Assembly: GCF_900215575.1 (NCBI RefSeq)
Contig: NZ_OBEJ01000003.1
Span: forward strand, 62,001 to 126,000
Direction of reading: 5' to 3'
Length of the DNA: 64,000 bases
Origin: Natronoarchaeum philippinense
GTDB lineage: Archaea; Halobacteriota; Halobacteria; Halobacteriales; Natronoarchaeaceae
A program made the position numbers and the translations under genes. The number at the start of each line of letters is the position of its first letter. Positions within the stretch are counted from its first letter, which is position 1. Positions 10,067 to 19,343 of the stretch are shown here, in pieces. The notes beneath the pieces are model-generated. The model was not told the DNA's origin. It did not search any database and saw nothing but the letters and a program-made list of their open reading frames with translations.

Positions 10067-10486
10067 ATGGATCGACGAGAACTCCTCGGCGTCGGAATCG
10101 GCCTCGTCACCGCCGGCTGTCTCTCGCCGGAGGCCGATGCCGAAGCCGAAGATCCGGTGACGATCGGTGCGATGCGGCTGCGAAACGGCCACGGTGAGTC
10201 CCACGAGATCGCAGTCGACCTGCAGGCAGACGGCGAGACGGTCTTCACCACCACCAGAACGCTCGACGGGGCGGACGACGAGGGGGCAACCGGCGTCGAT
10301 ATCGCCCGCGACTGGCCCGCCGAGGTCGACCAGTACACGGTCGAGGCGGCGATCGACGGCGGCGGCCCGGAGACGGTCGTGTTCGACGAACCGCATCCCG
10401 AGACCTGTCACTTAGTCACCGTCGCGGTCACGCCCGACGAGTTTCTCGAAATCCTGTACTCGGGCAACGGCGCCGAAACCTGCTGA
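10067..10486 (+). CDS. small haloarchaeal secreted/lipoprotein, unknown function
   Basis: 139 residues. Start MDRRELLGVGIGLVTAGC has a twin-arginine-like RR followed by a short hydrophobic core and a lipobox-like TAGC (Cys at residue 18), so a Tat-exported lipoprotein is likely. The mature part has one predicted beta-rich domain (DPVTIGAMRLRNGHGESHEI onward), similar in style to haloarchaeal DUFs with an immunoglobulin-like fold. The in-frame ATG at 10019 adds 16 residues that break the signal, so 10067 is used. Divergent to the P450 gene. Confidence 0.75.
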   Translation: MDRRELLGVGIGLVTAGCLSPEADAEAEDPVTIGAMRLRNGHGESHEIAVDLQADGETVFTTTRTLDGADDEGATGVDIARDWPAEVDQYTVEAAIDGGGPETVVFDEPHPETCHLVTVAVTPDEFLEILYSGNGAETC

Positions 10487-10506
10487 GTCGGGACGGAACG
10501 GTCCAG

Positions 10507-13023
10507 CTATCGCCCGTCGGGGACGTACTCGCTGCCGATCACGTCCCGAATCCGATCTGCTGTCACGTCCCCGACGCCTTCGGCTTCCAGCAGATCGTCT
10601 TTCCGGGCGGTCATCACCGCCTCGACGGTACCGAACTCCGAGAGCAAGGATCTGGCCGTCACCGGCCCAACGTCCGCGATCGACGCCACGACGTACTCTT
10701 GTTGCTCGGCCAGCGTCTTCGACTGCTTCTCGCCGTGGATCGACACCTCTCGGTCCTCGTTTTCCTGCTCGCGCCCGGCGATCACCGCCAACAGCTCGCG
10801 GGTGTCGTCCTCGTCTTCGGTTCGGAGTACGCTGACGCCGAAGTCGACGACGAGACTCGACAGCGCGCCCCGGATCGCGTTCGGGTGTACGTCCCGTTTC
10901 TCGTAGAGGCCCTCCCCCTCCAGCACGACGACCGGCCGGGAGTAGTGCCGGCTCATGTCCCCGACCTGCTCGAACAGCGACCGATCGCCGCCGGTGAGGG
11001 TATCGAGGAAGTCGTCGACGGCCTTGCGCTCGACGGCGACCCGATCGGAGAGCACGTAGTCCCCGACTTCCAGCGTCTCCAGTCTCGTCTGGACGTCCTC
11101 GCGCTTCGAGAGTTCGCGGGCGATGTTGGCGTCGAGTTCGCGCTGGTCGGCGACGATCTCGATCGTGCCGTCGTCGTCCGGTTCGGCAGTTGCGACTGTG
11201 GCGTCTTCGTCGGGTTCGGCCGCTTCGGCGTCGCCGCTGGACGCCGAACCGCTGCTGGACGCCGCTGTCGAATCGCTGTCGGACGCCGATGACGCCGCGG
11301 CGTCGTCGCCGCTCTCGTCGCTGTCCGAACTGCTGTCTGCACCCGTAAAGTCCGCCAGACCGGGCTGGTCGCTCCCGCCGTCGGCGGCTGATTCACCGGC
11401 GTTCGTCGATCCACCGCCTCCCGACTCGCCTGCGTAGTCGCCGAGCTGTTGCTGGCTGTCGTCGAGTTCCTCCTCGATATCGTCGGTGATCCCTTTGAGC
11501 TCGCGGAGTTCGTCTTCCATCTGTTGCTCGCGCCGGCGCGAGATCCAGAAGTACGCCTCGTCGCGGGTGTCCTCGGCCAGCAGGACGACGACGCGGCCCT
11601 CGTCCTGCCGGCCCGTTCGTCCTTTCCGCTGGATCGACCGGATCGCCGTCGGAACGGGTTCGTAGAACAGCACGAGGTCGACCTCCGGCACGTCCAACCC
11701 CTCCTCGGCGACCGACGTGGAGACGAGCACCTCGAACTCCCCGTTCCGGAACGCGTCGAGGGTTTCCTGTTGCTGTTTCTGTGTCATCCCGTCGCTGCCC
11801 TCGCGGTCGCCCTGCCCGACGAACCGCCGGGCGTCGAAGCTCTCCGAGAGAAACTCGGTGAGGATCTCGGCGGTGTCTCTCGACTCGGTGAACACGATCA
11901 CGCGCTCGCCGTCCTCGATGCCGAGCGTCTGAGCCAGCAGGACGCGGGTTCGGGAGAACTTCGGGTGCAGATCGTCGTAGGACGCGCAGTCTTGCATCGC
12001 CGTCCGGACTCGCGGATCGGAGACGAGACGCTGGTCGGCCTTCGACGCGCCCGAAGAACGGGCGGCGTTGCGCAGACGCTCGAAGTACCGCTCTAGGGCT
12101 TCGACGCTTTGAGTCTCGACGTAGGTGACGGCCGTCCGGAGCTTCCGGATCTCGGCGTGGACGGACATCCCCTTGTACCCCTCCGACTGGTCGTTGTTCA
12201 TCAGCTTCTGCAACTCGGCGCGCATCGACTGGAGGTCGTTCTCCGAGAGGTCGGCGCTGCGCTTGTTGGTCACGCCGAGTTCCTTGAGCTTCTCCAGCCT
12301 GTCTTCGATCACGTCGTTCAGCGCGTCCCGGATGTCGGTGATCGTCTCGGGCAGGTCGATGCGCTCCCACTCGACTTCGGTGTCGTGGGTGTACTCGGCC
12401 ACGTCGGCGTCCTCCTCGGTCATCACCTCCACGTCCTCGATGCCGAGATTTTCGCAGACTTCGAGAATCTCCTCCTCGTCGCCGCCGGGCGACGCCGACA
12501 TCCCCGTGACGAGGGGATCGGCGGCGTCGGCGTGGTACCGCTCGGCGATGTAGTTGTACGCGTAATCGCCGGTCGCGCGGTGGCACTCGTCGAAGGTGAG
12601 ATGCGTCACGTCCCGGAGACTCACGCGCCCGCCGACCAGATCGTTCTCGACGACCTGTGGCGTCGCAATGACGATCGTCGCCTCCTCCCAGAGCGCCGAA
12701 CGGTCGTCGGGACTGACCTCGCCGGTGAACACGACGATCTCCTCGTCTGGGATCTCCAGCGCTTCGCGGTAGAAGTCGGCGTGTTGCTGGACGAGCGGCT
12801 TCGTCGGCGCGAGAAACAGCGACTTGCCGCCGACGCTTTCCAGTCTGTTGGCGGTCACGAGCAGGCTTACCGTCGTCTTACCGAGTCCGGTCGGCAGGCA
12901 GACGAGCGTGTGATCGTCCGTCGCGGTCCCGGCGAGCTGGAGCTGGTAGAGGCGCCGTTCGAGAAACGCCGGCGCGAGCAGGGGGTGGTCCACGTGGGCG
13001 GGTTCGTCGTCCGTGGCGGCCAT
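10507..13023 (-). CDS. hef: Hef helicase/structure-specific nuclease (XPF-FANCM-like)
   Basis: 838 residues. The N-terminal SF2 helicase has Walker A CLPTGLGKTT (42-51), DECH (145-148) and the late motifs EEGLDVPEVDLV and QRKGRTGR. An acidic Ser/Ala/Asp linker spans about residues 530-620. The ERCC4-type nuclease domain follows (about 622-760) with its VERKAVDDF catalytic motif (ERK at 665-667), then tandem helix-hairpin-helix motifs at the C-terminus (IADVGPVTARSLL, AEGVGDVTADRI). Hef processes stalled forks and branched DNA. The fused helicase plus active nuclease is the euryarchaeal form. Confidence 0.96.
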   Translation of the reverse strand: MAATDDEPAHVDHPLLAPAFLERRLYQLQLAGTATDDHTLVCLPTGLGKTTVSLLVTANRLESVGGKSLFLAPTKPLVQQHADFYREALEIPDEEIVVFTGEVSPDDRSALWEEATIVIATPQVVENDLVGGRVSLRDVTHLTFDECHRATGDYAYNYIAERYHADAADPLVTGMSASPGGDEEEILEVCENLGIEDVEVMTEEDADVAEYTHDTEVEWERIDLPETITDIRDALNDVIEDRLEKLKELGVTNKRSADLSENDLQSMRAELQKLMNNDQSEGYKGMSVHAEIRKLRTAVTYVETQSVEALERYFERLRNAARSSGASKADQRLVSDPRVRTAMQDCASYDDLHPKFSRTRVLLAQTLGIEDGERVIVFTESRDTAEILTEFLSESFDARRFVGQGDREGSDGMTQKQQQETLDAFRNGEFEVLVSTSVAEEGLDVPEVDLVLFYEPVPTAIRSIQRKGRTGRQDEGRVVVLLAEDTRDEAYFWISRRREQQMEDELRELKGITDDIEEELDDSQQQLGDYAGESGGGGSTNAGESAADGGSDQPGLADFTGADSSSDSDESGDDAAASSASDSDSTAASSSGSASSGDAEAAEPDEDATVATAEPDDDGTIEIVADQRELDANIARELSKREDVQTRLETLEVGDYVLSDRVAVERKAVDDFLDTLTGGDRSLFEQVGDMSRHYSRPVVVLEGEGLYEKRDVHPNAIRGALSSLVVDFGVSVLRTEDEDDTRELLAVIAGREQENEDREVSIHGEKQSKTLAEQQEYVVASIADVGPVTARSLLSEFGTVEAVMTARKDDLLEAEGVGDVTADRIRDVIGSEYVPDGR

Positions 13024-13151
13024 TGGAGGCGGTTCGGGACCGGGCCGGTTAAGGATTCGCCCAGCGCGGTGAAAGTGGTCGCGGGGCCGGAACGGGCCCG
13101 ATCGTTGGCTGGTATGTCACCGGACCGGGACTGGTGAATTAGTACTCCAGC

Positions 13152-14288
13152 GTGGAAATACGGGACGTGCAATCGCCAGCCGCAATCGCCGCCGATACCG
13201 CCTTCGCGCTCGCGCTTCCCGAGGCCCTCGCAAGTCTGGGCTCAGTTCCACTGATACTGCTGGTCATTGCGGCCACGACTGCTGCGGCGATCGCGCTCAA
13301 ACTGCTCGCATCGGTCGTCGCTTGGTACGTCGACGAGACCGGCGCATCGCTCCCGGCGCTGCTGTTCGACGTGCTGTCGACGCCGATCGCGCGCACGCTC
13401 GTTCTCGGCGGCGTCTACGTCGCCGTCCGGATTGCGGAACTTCCGATGCTTGGCTTCTATCTCGAAGGCGCGTTGCTCTCCGCGCTCGTCGTCGTCTGGG
13501 GCGTCGCCGCGGTTCGGCTCGGTCACCGACTGCTCCATCGGCTGAGCGAGGATGCGCCCGGTTCGGAGGTCGCGCCCGTACTGTCGAACGTTTGGTCCGC
13601 GGTCGTCGTTCTTGTCGCCCTCTTCTCACTGCTTAACGTCTGGCGCGTCGACGTGACGCCCCTTCTGGCGTCGGCGAGCGTCGTCGGCATCGTCATCGGA
13701 CTGGCCGCTCAGGATGCCATCGCCAACTTCGTCGGCGGGCTCGCGCTCTTTGCCGACGACACGTACAAACCGGGCGACTTCGTCGTGCTCGACTCCGGCG
13801 AGAAAGGGACCGTCACAGACATCGGACTCAGGGCGACTACCATCGTGACGCTGGACCGGGTCGAGGTGACGATTCCCAACGCCGTGTTGAACTCGACCCA
13901 CGTCACCAACGAGTCGGCGCCCCAGCGCTACAAGCGCATCAGAGTGCCCGTCGGCGTCGCCTACGACAGCGATCTCGACCGCGTCGAGGCGGCACTGCTC
14001 GACGCGATGCGCTCGGAGGAGGAAGTGCTCGACAACCCCCGCCCGCGCGTTCACTTCCGCGAGTTCGGCGACTCGGCGCTGCAGTTCGAGTGCCGCGCCT
14101 TCATCCACCACCCGGCGCGCGAAGCGCCCGCCCGCGACGCACTCAACGAGCGCATCCATCGGACGCTCGCCGACGCCGACATCGAGATCCCGTTCCCCCA
14201 GCGGACGCTGACGTTCGGCGACGATCTATCTTCGTCCGAGTCCGACTCGACGAGCCGTGAGTCTCGCCCGCGCGACGGCGTCGAGTGA
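13152..14288 (+). CDS. small-conductance mechanosensitive channel (MscS family)
   Basis: 378 residues with about four N-terminal membrane segments, then the MscS pore helix and beta domain: LASASVVGIVIGLAAQDAIANFVGG followed by the family motif DDTYKPGDFVVL, and a C-terminal alpha/beta domain. It is predicted to open on membrane tension and release solutes on osmotic downshock, an obvious need for a halophile. The C-terminal 25 residues are an Asp/Ser-rich disordered tail. It is divergent to hef and lies 45 bases upstream of the antiporter operon. Confidence 0.92.
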   Translation: MEIRDVQSPAAIAADTAFALALPEALASLGSVPLILLVIAATTAAAIALKLLASVVAWYVDETGASLPALLFDVLSTPIARTLVLGGVYVAVRIAELPMLGFYLEGALLSALVVVWGVAAVRLGHRLLHRLSEDAPGSEVAPVLSNVWSAVVVLVALFSLLNVWRVDVTPLLASASVVGIVIGLAAQDAIANFVGGLALFADDTYKPGDFVVLDSGEKGTVTDIGLRATTIVTLDRVEVTIPNAVLNSTHVTNESAPQRYKRIRVPVGVAYDSDLDRVEAALLDAMRSEEEVLDNPRPRVHFREFGDSALQFECRAFIHHPAREAPARDALNERIHRTLADADIEIPFPQRTLTFGDDLSSSESDSTSRESRPRDGVE

Positions 14289-14333
14289 GCGCCGGACCAC
14301 GACTCTTTTGCCGAGTTACACCCATGTGCCGGT

Positions 14334-14885
14334 ATGGCAATCTACGAGAGCGACCTCCCTGGGGTCGGCAAGAAGTTCGAGGTCGACCTCGACGGGGAGG
14401 CACAGCTCGTGATCGTGATTCACAACACCGGCAAGCGCGAGCTGTTCGTCCGCGAGGCGCCCGACGCCGACTCGGAGAAGCTATTCGAGCTGTCGGACAA
14501 GCTCGCCAGGCAGGTCGGGACGATCATGGAGGGGGCGTACTTCCAGCCGATCCGGGACGACGAGATCAGCACCGTCCTCGACGACGACACGCTGATCGAG
14601 TGGGCGAAAGTCACCGACGAGTCCGATTTGGTCGGAGCGACGCTCGCCGAATCGGGCGTCCGCCAGCGCACTGGCGCCTCGATTATCGCCGTCCAGCGCG
14701 GCGACGAGACGATCCAGAACCCGCCGCCGGACGTGGAGTTCCGGGTCGACGACACGCTCGTCTCGATCGGCGACCGGGAGAGTCATACCGAACTCGAACG
14801 GCTCGCGGCCGGCGACGCGGCGCTCGACGATGCCGATGCCGGGATCGCGTCGGACGACGAGCGGTCTGACGCCGACGGAGCCTAA
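14334..14885 (+). CDS. RCK_C (TrkA-C) regulatory subunit of a cation/proton antiporter
   Basis: 183 residues. The first 70 residues form an alpha/beta domain (FEVDLDGEAQLVIVIHNTGK) seen in KhtT-like regulators. Residues about 75-165 are a TrkA-C/RCK_C ligand-binding domain (GATLAESGVRQRTGASIIAV and DTLVSIGDRE). Its stop codon shares one base with the antiporter start (TAATG), so the two are translationally coupled and very likely form one transporter, with this subunit sensing nucleotide or ions on the cytoplasmic face. No transmembrane segment. Confidence 0.9.
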   Translation: MAIYESDLPGVGKKFEVDLDGEAQLVIVIHNTGKRELFVREAPDADSEKLFELSDKLARQVGTIMEGAYFQPIRDDEISTVLDDDTLIEWAKVTDESDLVGATLAESGVRQRTGASIIAVQRGDETIQNPPPDVEFRVDDTLVSIGDRESHTELERLAAGDAALDDADAGIASDDERSDADGA

Positions 14886-16132
14886 TGGCGGCGACGCCGC
14901 TGATCGAGATCGGCGCGCTGTTCGTCACGCTCGCGCTCGCCGGGACGATCGCCGACCGGCTTGGCCAGTCGGTCATCCCCTTTTATATCGTCGGGGGGAT
15001 GCTCGTCGGCGAGCACGTCCTCGGGCGGCTCGCCCCGCTGACTCTCGCTGTCGGCGAGCGCTCGCTGACGATCGGCCAGCCCTACGTCGCCGAGAGCGTC
15101 TTCGTCGAACTCGGCGCCGAGCTCGGGATCGTCTTCTTGCTGTTTTTCCTCGGACTGGAGTTCAGCATCGACCGCCTGCTCGCCAGCCGCGAGCGGATCA
15201 GCACCGCCGGCGCGATCGACCTCGGGATCAACTTCCCCGTCGGCGTCCTCCTGGGGCTTGCGATCGGCTGGTCGCCCATCGAAGCCGTCCTGCTGGGCGG
15301 GATCGTCTACATCTCCTCCAGCGCGGTGATCACCAAATCGCTGATCGATCTGGGCTGGATCGCCAACGACGAGAGCAACCCGATCCTCGGAACGCTCGTC
15401 TTCGAGGACCTGTTTATCGCGCTGTATCTGGCGATCGTCTCGGCCATCGTGGTCGGGAGCGGCAGCGTCGCCGACGCGGCGATCGACATCGGCGTCGCCG
15501 TCGGCTTCCTCTGTGTGCTGCTGGGCGGCGTCTTCTACGGCTCGGACCTGTTCCAGCGCTTTCTGGCGGTCGACTCCCAAGAAGCGACGGTGCTTCGCAC
15601 CGTGGCGCTGGTCGTCTTCGTCGCCGGCCTCGCGCTCCTGTTGGATGTCAGCGAGGCCGTCGCGGCCTTCTTCGTCGGGATGGGCTTTTCCTCGACCGAT
15701 CACGTCCACGAGATCGAAGAGTTGTTGATGCCCGTCCGGGACCTCTTTGCGGCCGTCTTCTTCTTCTGGGTCGGCATCGGAACCGATCCGAGCGTCTTTG
15801 CCGATCCCATGCTGGTCGCCGTGCTCGTCCTCGCAGTCCTCGTGACGACGCCGACGAAACTCGTCAGCGGCTATCTCGGCGGTCGCGTCTACGACCTCGA
15901 CGAACGCCGGTCGCTCCGGGTCGGCGCCAGCATGGTCACTCGCGGGGAGTTCTCGCTGATCATCGCGGCGACGATCGCCGCCGCCGGCACCGGGACCGTG
16001 ATGACCGAGACGATCCCGGATCTCACGGTCGGCTACGTGCTCGTCATGAGCATTCTCGGCACCGTGCTGATGCAGTACGCCGATCGGCTCTGGTCGATCG
16101 CCGAGCCGTATCTCGCCGACGCCGCGGAGTGA
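14885..16132 (+). CDS. CPA2-family cation/proton antiporter membrane subunit
   Basis: 415 residues, about 12 membrane helices. Sequence features of KefB/KhtU-type antiporters are visible: LLFFLGLEFSIDRLLASRE, GGIVYISSSAVITKSLIDLG, and an ion-binding-type helix around VFEDLFIALYLAIV. It exchanges K+ (or Na+) for H+ across the cytoplasmic membrane. It lacks the fused RCK_N/RCK_C domains of long family members; that role is supplied in trans by the upstream coupled gene. Confidence 0.93.
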   Translation: MAATPLIEIGALFVTLALAGTIADRLGQSVIPFYIVGGMLVGEHVLGRLAPLTLAVGERSLTIGQPYVAESVFVELGAELGIVFLLFFLGLEFSIDRLLASRERISTAGAIDLGINFPVGVLLGLAIGWSPIEAVLLGGIVYISSSAVITKSLIDLGWIANDESNPILGTLVFEDLFIALYLAIVSAIVVGSGSVADAAIDIGVAVGFLCVLLGGVFYGSDLFQRFLAVDSQEATVLRTVALVVFVAGLALLLDVSEAVAAFFVGMGFSSTDHVHEIEELLMPVRDLFAAVFFFWVGIGTDPSVFADPMLVAVLVLAVLVTTPTKLVSGYLGGRVYDLDERRSLRVGASMVTRGEFSLIIAATIAAAGTGTVMTETIPDLTVGYVLVMSILGTVLMQYADRLWSIAEPYLADAAE

Positions 16133-16221
16133 GGGCTGGCGGTTGCGCTTGGGCTGCCGGATTTTCGGGTCGTTCTGACTGTCCAACTGATCAGTACACG
16201 TCCGTACTAAGCAAAAGAAAT

Positions 16222-16258
16222 AAGTTAAATATACAACTATTTTCGCGCGAGAATTGAA
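16222..16258 (+). promoter_or_regulatory. TATA-box promoter of a leaderless microprotein gene
   Basis: TTAAATATA at 16225-16233, preceded by purine-rich AAGAAATAAG, lies about 30 bases before ATG 16259. This is the spacing of a haloarchaeal core promoter driving a leaderless or near-leaderless transcript. The stretch is strikingly AT-rich in a GC-rich neighbourhood. Confidence 0.6.
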
Positions 16259-16411
16259 ATGTGGTTTTTCTTCCTCCTCCTCGTGATCGGTACCGTCCCT
16301 GTATTCCTCGGTCTCGTAGCCCTCATCAACCGCGATACGGGGGACGACACTGAAGAGCAGGTAGAGGAACTGAAACAGCGAGTAGAAGAACTCGAAGCAA
16401 AACAGGACTAA
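16259..16411 (+). CDS. 50-residue membrane-anchored coiled-coil microprotein
   Basis: Translates as MWFFFLLLVIGTVPVFLGLV followed by a charged tail. One N-terminal membrane helix (about residues 2-23) is followed by heptad-like EEQVEELKQRVEELEAKQD, a short acidic coiled coil that should lie in the cytoplasm. The layout (helix plus coiled coil) is that of small membrane-bound regulators or assembly factors, but I do not recognise a family. A clear TATA box upstream supports expression. Independent of the antiporter operon, 126 bases downstream of it. Confidence 0.65.
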   Translation: MWFFFLLLVIGTVPVFLGLVALINRDTGDDTEEQVEELKQRVEELEAKQD

Positions 16412-16484
16412 TTACGTCCGTTAGATTCTGGCAAGGCGCTTCTTAGATCCTACCACGTCTTATTAGCAGAGGGGAGGAGTGCCA

Positions 16485-16973
16485 ATGACCGCAGAACGGA
16501 CAGATACGATCGAAGAGCGCCGACGGCTTCCACAACGCTGGGCCGACGAGGTCCACGAAAAGCACAATCTCGCGTTCATCGACGACTACCACGCATCCGA
16601 CTGGGTCGGTCACTTTGACGGGACGGACCTGACGAACGCCGAGTACAAAGACATGCAACGGGAACTTATCAACGGCTTCCCGGACGCCGAATTCACCTTC
16701 GGACCGGTTATCGTCGAGGGAGATGCTGTCGCTGGTCACTGGGTGATGACCGGAACGCACACAGGGGAGTTCGTCGGGCTCAAGCCGACCGGCCGAACGG
16801 TGCGCGTGTCCGGAACCTTCCTCACCCGTTACGACGAGGACGGACGAGCAGTGGAAACGTGGGAGAACATCGACCAGTTCGGGATGCTCCAACAACTCGG
16901 CGTCGCGCCGGAGGAGTTCACGCTGGGCGGCCTTGCGCGTACGCTCGTCAACCTCGTAAAAAGTGGGCGATGA
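16485..16973 (+). CDS. SnoaL-like ester cyclase-family protein
   Basis: 162 residues with the SnoaL/NTF2-like fold signature: HASDWVGHFDGTDLTNAEYK, then GFPDAEFTFGPVIVEGD, then GTHTGEFVGLKPTGRTV and ENIDQFGMLQQLGV at the end. Proteins of this group are often annotated ester cyclase or polyketide cyclase-like and act on small lipophilic molecules; the actual reaction is unknown. ATG 16485 is preferred to an upstream GTG because GGGGAGGAG ends about 5 bases before it. Convergent with the acyl-CoA ligase gene. Confidence 0.85.
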   Translation: MTAERTDTIEERRRLPQRWADEVHEKHNLAFIDDYHASDWVGHFDGTDLTNAEYKDMQRELINGFPDAEFTFGPVIVEGDAVAGHWVMTGTHTGEFVGLKPTGRTVRVSGTFLTRYDEDGRAVETWENIDQFGMLQQLGVAPEEFTLGGLARTLVNLVKSGR

Positions 16974-17022
16974 GACGGGACACCCGTCACGTGCGTCTCA
17001 CTGAACGCTGCGCCCGGACTCG

Positions 17023-18636
17023 CTACCCTTTCCCGACCATCTGGTCCTCGTCGTCCCACTCGCGCTTTCGCAGTTCGTACTTCTGGATCTTCCCGGTCGC
17101 AGTCTTCGGGATTTCGTCGACGAACTCGATTCTGTGGACGATCTTGTAGTCGGCCAGTTGCTCGCGGGTGTACGCGGTCAACTCGTCGGCGGTCACGCCG
17201 GGATTTTCGGGATCGCCGTTGTCCGGGACGACGAACGCCTTCGGCGTCTCGCCCCACTTCTCGGACGGCGCGGGGATGACCGCCACGTCGCCGACGGCCT
17301 CGTGGTCGAACAGCGTGTCCTCCAATTCGACCGAGGAGATGTTCTCGCCGCCGGAGATGATGATGTCTTTCTTGCGGTCCTTGATCGAGATCATGCCGTC
17401 CTCGTTGACGACGGCGAGGTCGCCAGTGTGGTACCAGCCTTCGAGGCGGTCGTTGAACGCCGCGTGGGTCTCGTCGGGCTTCTCCCAATACTCTTCCATG
17501 ACCTGATTGCCCCGGACGACCACCTCGCCGATGGTGGTGTCGTCGCGTGGAACCCGCTCCCCGTCGTCGTCGACCACACGGAGTTCGGTTCCCAGTGGGG
17601 CGACGCCTTGGCGTTGTTTCAGCGAGAAGCGGAGCCCGCCCTCGTCGGGGATCAGCCGGTTGGCGTCGGAGGTGGCGATCAGCGGCCCGGTTTCGGTCGC
17701 GCCGTACAGTTGGGTGAACTCCCAGCCGAACTCGGTTTCGACCTCTCGGATCGTCGCGCTCGGCGGGGCGCTGCCGGCGGCGGTCACGCGGACCGGGTTG
17801 TCGCCGCTGAACGCCGGGTCGTGCTCGTCGGCGTACTCGCCGAGGATCGTCAGCACGGTCGGCGCACAACAGAGGAAGGACACGTCCTCGCCGTCGATCG
17901 CATCGAAGACGGCTTCGGCGTCGACGCCGCGCGTGCAGACGTGTTTCGCGCCGCGGCCGGTGACGGCGTAGATGTGGCCCCAGCCGTTGACGTGGAACAT
18001 CGGCAGCGTCCACAGGTACACGTCGTCGTCGGTGAGGTGGTGGTGGATCGTCACCAGCTGGGCGTGCAGCGACTCCGTTCGATGGGTCCGGCAGACGCCT
18101 TTCGGATCGCCGGTCGTTCCCGAGGTGTAGTTGATGGTGATGATCTCGTCCTCGGACATCTCCGGGCGCTCGTAACCGTCGGGGTCGTCCGCGAGGAACG
18201 ACTCGAAGTCGATCCAGTCGCCCTCGACCGGCGCCGGGTCGTTCGTCACGAAGACCTCGGCGGGAATCTCGTCGCGGATCGCCTCGATCTTGCTGGCGTA
18301 CTCGTAGTCGGCGTAGACGACGCTGGCCCCCGAGTCCGAGAGGAGGTACTCGTAGTCAGAGGGTTCGAGGCGGTAGTTCAGCGGGACGTGGACAGCGCCA
18401 CACTGCATCGCCCCGAACGCCGCTTCGAGGTGATAGTGCGTGTTCGGGTCCAGCACCGCGACGCGGTCGCCCTTCTCGACGCCGCGGGCCTGCAGCGCCG
18501 CCGAGAACCGGTCGACGCGCTCGCCGAACTCGTCGTACGTGAAGCGCTCGCCGTCGGTACCCACGACGGCCTCGTAATCGCCGTAGTACGTTCTGGCTCT
18601 GTCGAGGAAGTCGGTCACGAGTAATTGTTTTTTCAT
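17023..18636 (-). CDS. AMP-forming acyl-CoA synthetase
   Basis: 537 residues of the ANL adenylating superfamily. The phosphate-binding loop YTSGTTGDPKG lies at residues 170-180, followed by the adenylate motif YGATETGPL, the hinge YHTGDLAVVNEDGMISIKDR, and the C-terminal lysine region PKTATGKIQKYELR. It activates a carboxylic acid to acyl-AMP then acyl-CoA in the cytoplasm. The closest style is medium/long-chain fatty acyl-CoA ligases (FadD/AlkK-like); chain length cannot be read from sequence. Single gene, no linked beta-oxidation enzymes. Confidence 0.92.
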   Translation of the reverse strand: MKKQLLVTDFLDRARTYYGDYEAVVGTDGERFTYDEFGERVDRFSAALQARGVEKGDRVAVLDPNTHYHLEAAFGAMQCGAVHVPLNYRLEPSDYEYLLSDSGASVVYADYEYASKIEAIRDEIPAEVFVTNDPAPVEGDWIDFESFLADDPDGYERPEMSEDEIITINYTSGTTGDPKGVCRTHRTESLHAQLVTIHHHLTDDDVYLWTLPMFHVNGWGHIYAVTGRGAKHVCTRGVDAEAVFDAIDGEDVSFLCCAPTVLTILGEYADEHDPAFSGDNPVRVTAAGSAPPSATIREVETEFGWEFTQLYGATETGPLIATSDANRLIPDEGGLRFSLKQRQGVAPLGTELRVVDDDGERVPRDDTTIGEVVVRGNQVMEEYWEKPDETHAAFNDRLEGWYHTGDLAVVNEDGMISIKDRKKDIIISGGENISSVELEDTLFDHEAVGDVAVIPAPSEKWGETPKAFVVPDNGDPENPGVTADELTAYTREQLADYKIVHRIEFVDEIPKTATGKIQKYELRKREWDDEDQMVGKG

Positions 18637-18761
18637 TCATGAAGGATTCGACCGCCGAACGCACTAAACGTGCTATTCAAGGCAACAATTTCCGTTTCAG
18701 CGACAGAAGGTCGAACGGTCGGCAGTTACACCGCGTTTTCTTCCGAACCCTGTGCCCGGCG

Positions 18762-19337
18762 TCAGGCCAGCGCGGGCAGGAACGTCACGCCGAACCAGCC
18801 GACGAGTCCGGCCGCCAGCGGGATCGAGAGATTGTCGTCGATGACGAAGCCGGCGATGCGGGGCTTGACGCCGTCGGCCACCGTCGCCGCCGCGGCGGCC
18901 AACAGCGCCGCCGACAGCGTCAGGAACGGCAGCGCGACCAGTAGACAGATGCCGAACATCGTCACGAGCACGCGCGGGCGCTTGATCGCGCGGAGTTCGT
19001 CGCTGCCGAGCACGCCGCTGATCGGGTCGCCGAGCGTCAGCATCAACATCGCGGGGATGGCGATGTCGGGCTCTAACAGCATGACGACGACCGTCAGGCT
19101 GAACATGTACAGCGCGTAGCCCGCGGGGTTGTCCTGCTCGTACTCGCGGGTGAGCTTGTCGTATATCCACCAGTCCAGCCCGAACGAAAGGCGGATCACC
19201 TCCAGCACGGCGGCGACGCCGCTGCCGATCAGCAAGAACAACTGGAGGTCCTGCCAGCTGAAGATGCCGGCGAGGTAGAACGCGGGCATCCCCGTCCCGC
19301 TGATGTGTACGAGGCGTCGCTTGATCTCGTCGGCCAT
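18762..19337 (-). CDS. dolichol kinase-like / CTP-dependent polyprenol kinase family membrane protein
   Basis: 191 residues, about 5 to 6 membrane helices, beginning MADEIKRRLVHISGTGMPAF. The motif KRRLVHISG and the later LTLGDPISGVLG are signatures of the SEC59/VTE5/CDP-archaeol-related kinase family that phosphorylates polyprenols or phytol with CTP. In archaea, a role in dolichol salvage for glycosylation is plausible but untested. It lies 6 bases downstream of glyS on the same strand, probably in one transcript with glyS and the CBS gene. Confidence 0.85.
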   Translation of the reverse strand: MADEIKRRLVHISGTGMPAFYLAGIFSWQDLQLFLLIGSGVAAVLEVIRLSFGLDWWIYDKLTREYEQDNPAGYALYMFSLTVVVMLLEPDIAIPAMLMLTLGDPISGVLGSDELRAIKRPRVLVTMFGICLLVALPFLTLSAALLAAAAATVADGVKPRIAGFVIDDNLSIPLAAGLVGWFGVTFLPALA

Positions 19338-19343
19338 CGCTCG

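Noticed and set aside
14830-16257. 475-codon frame overlapping the antiporter
   Set aside because: Arg/Asp-rich shadow of the antiporter; no membrane helices.
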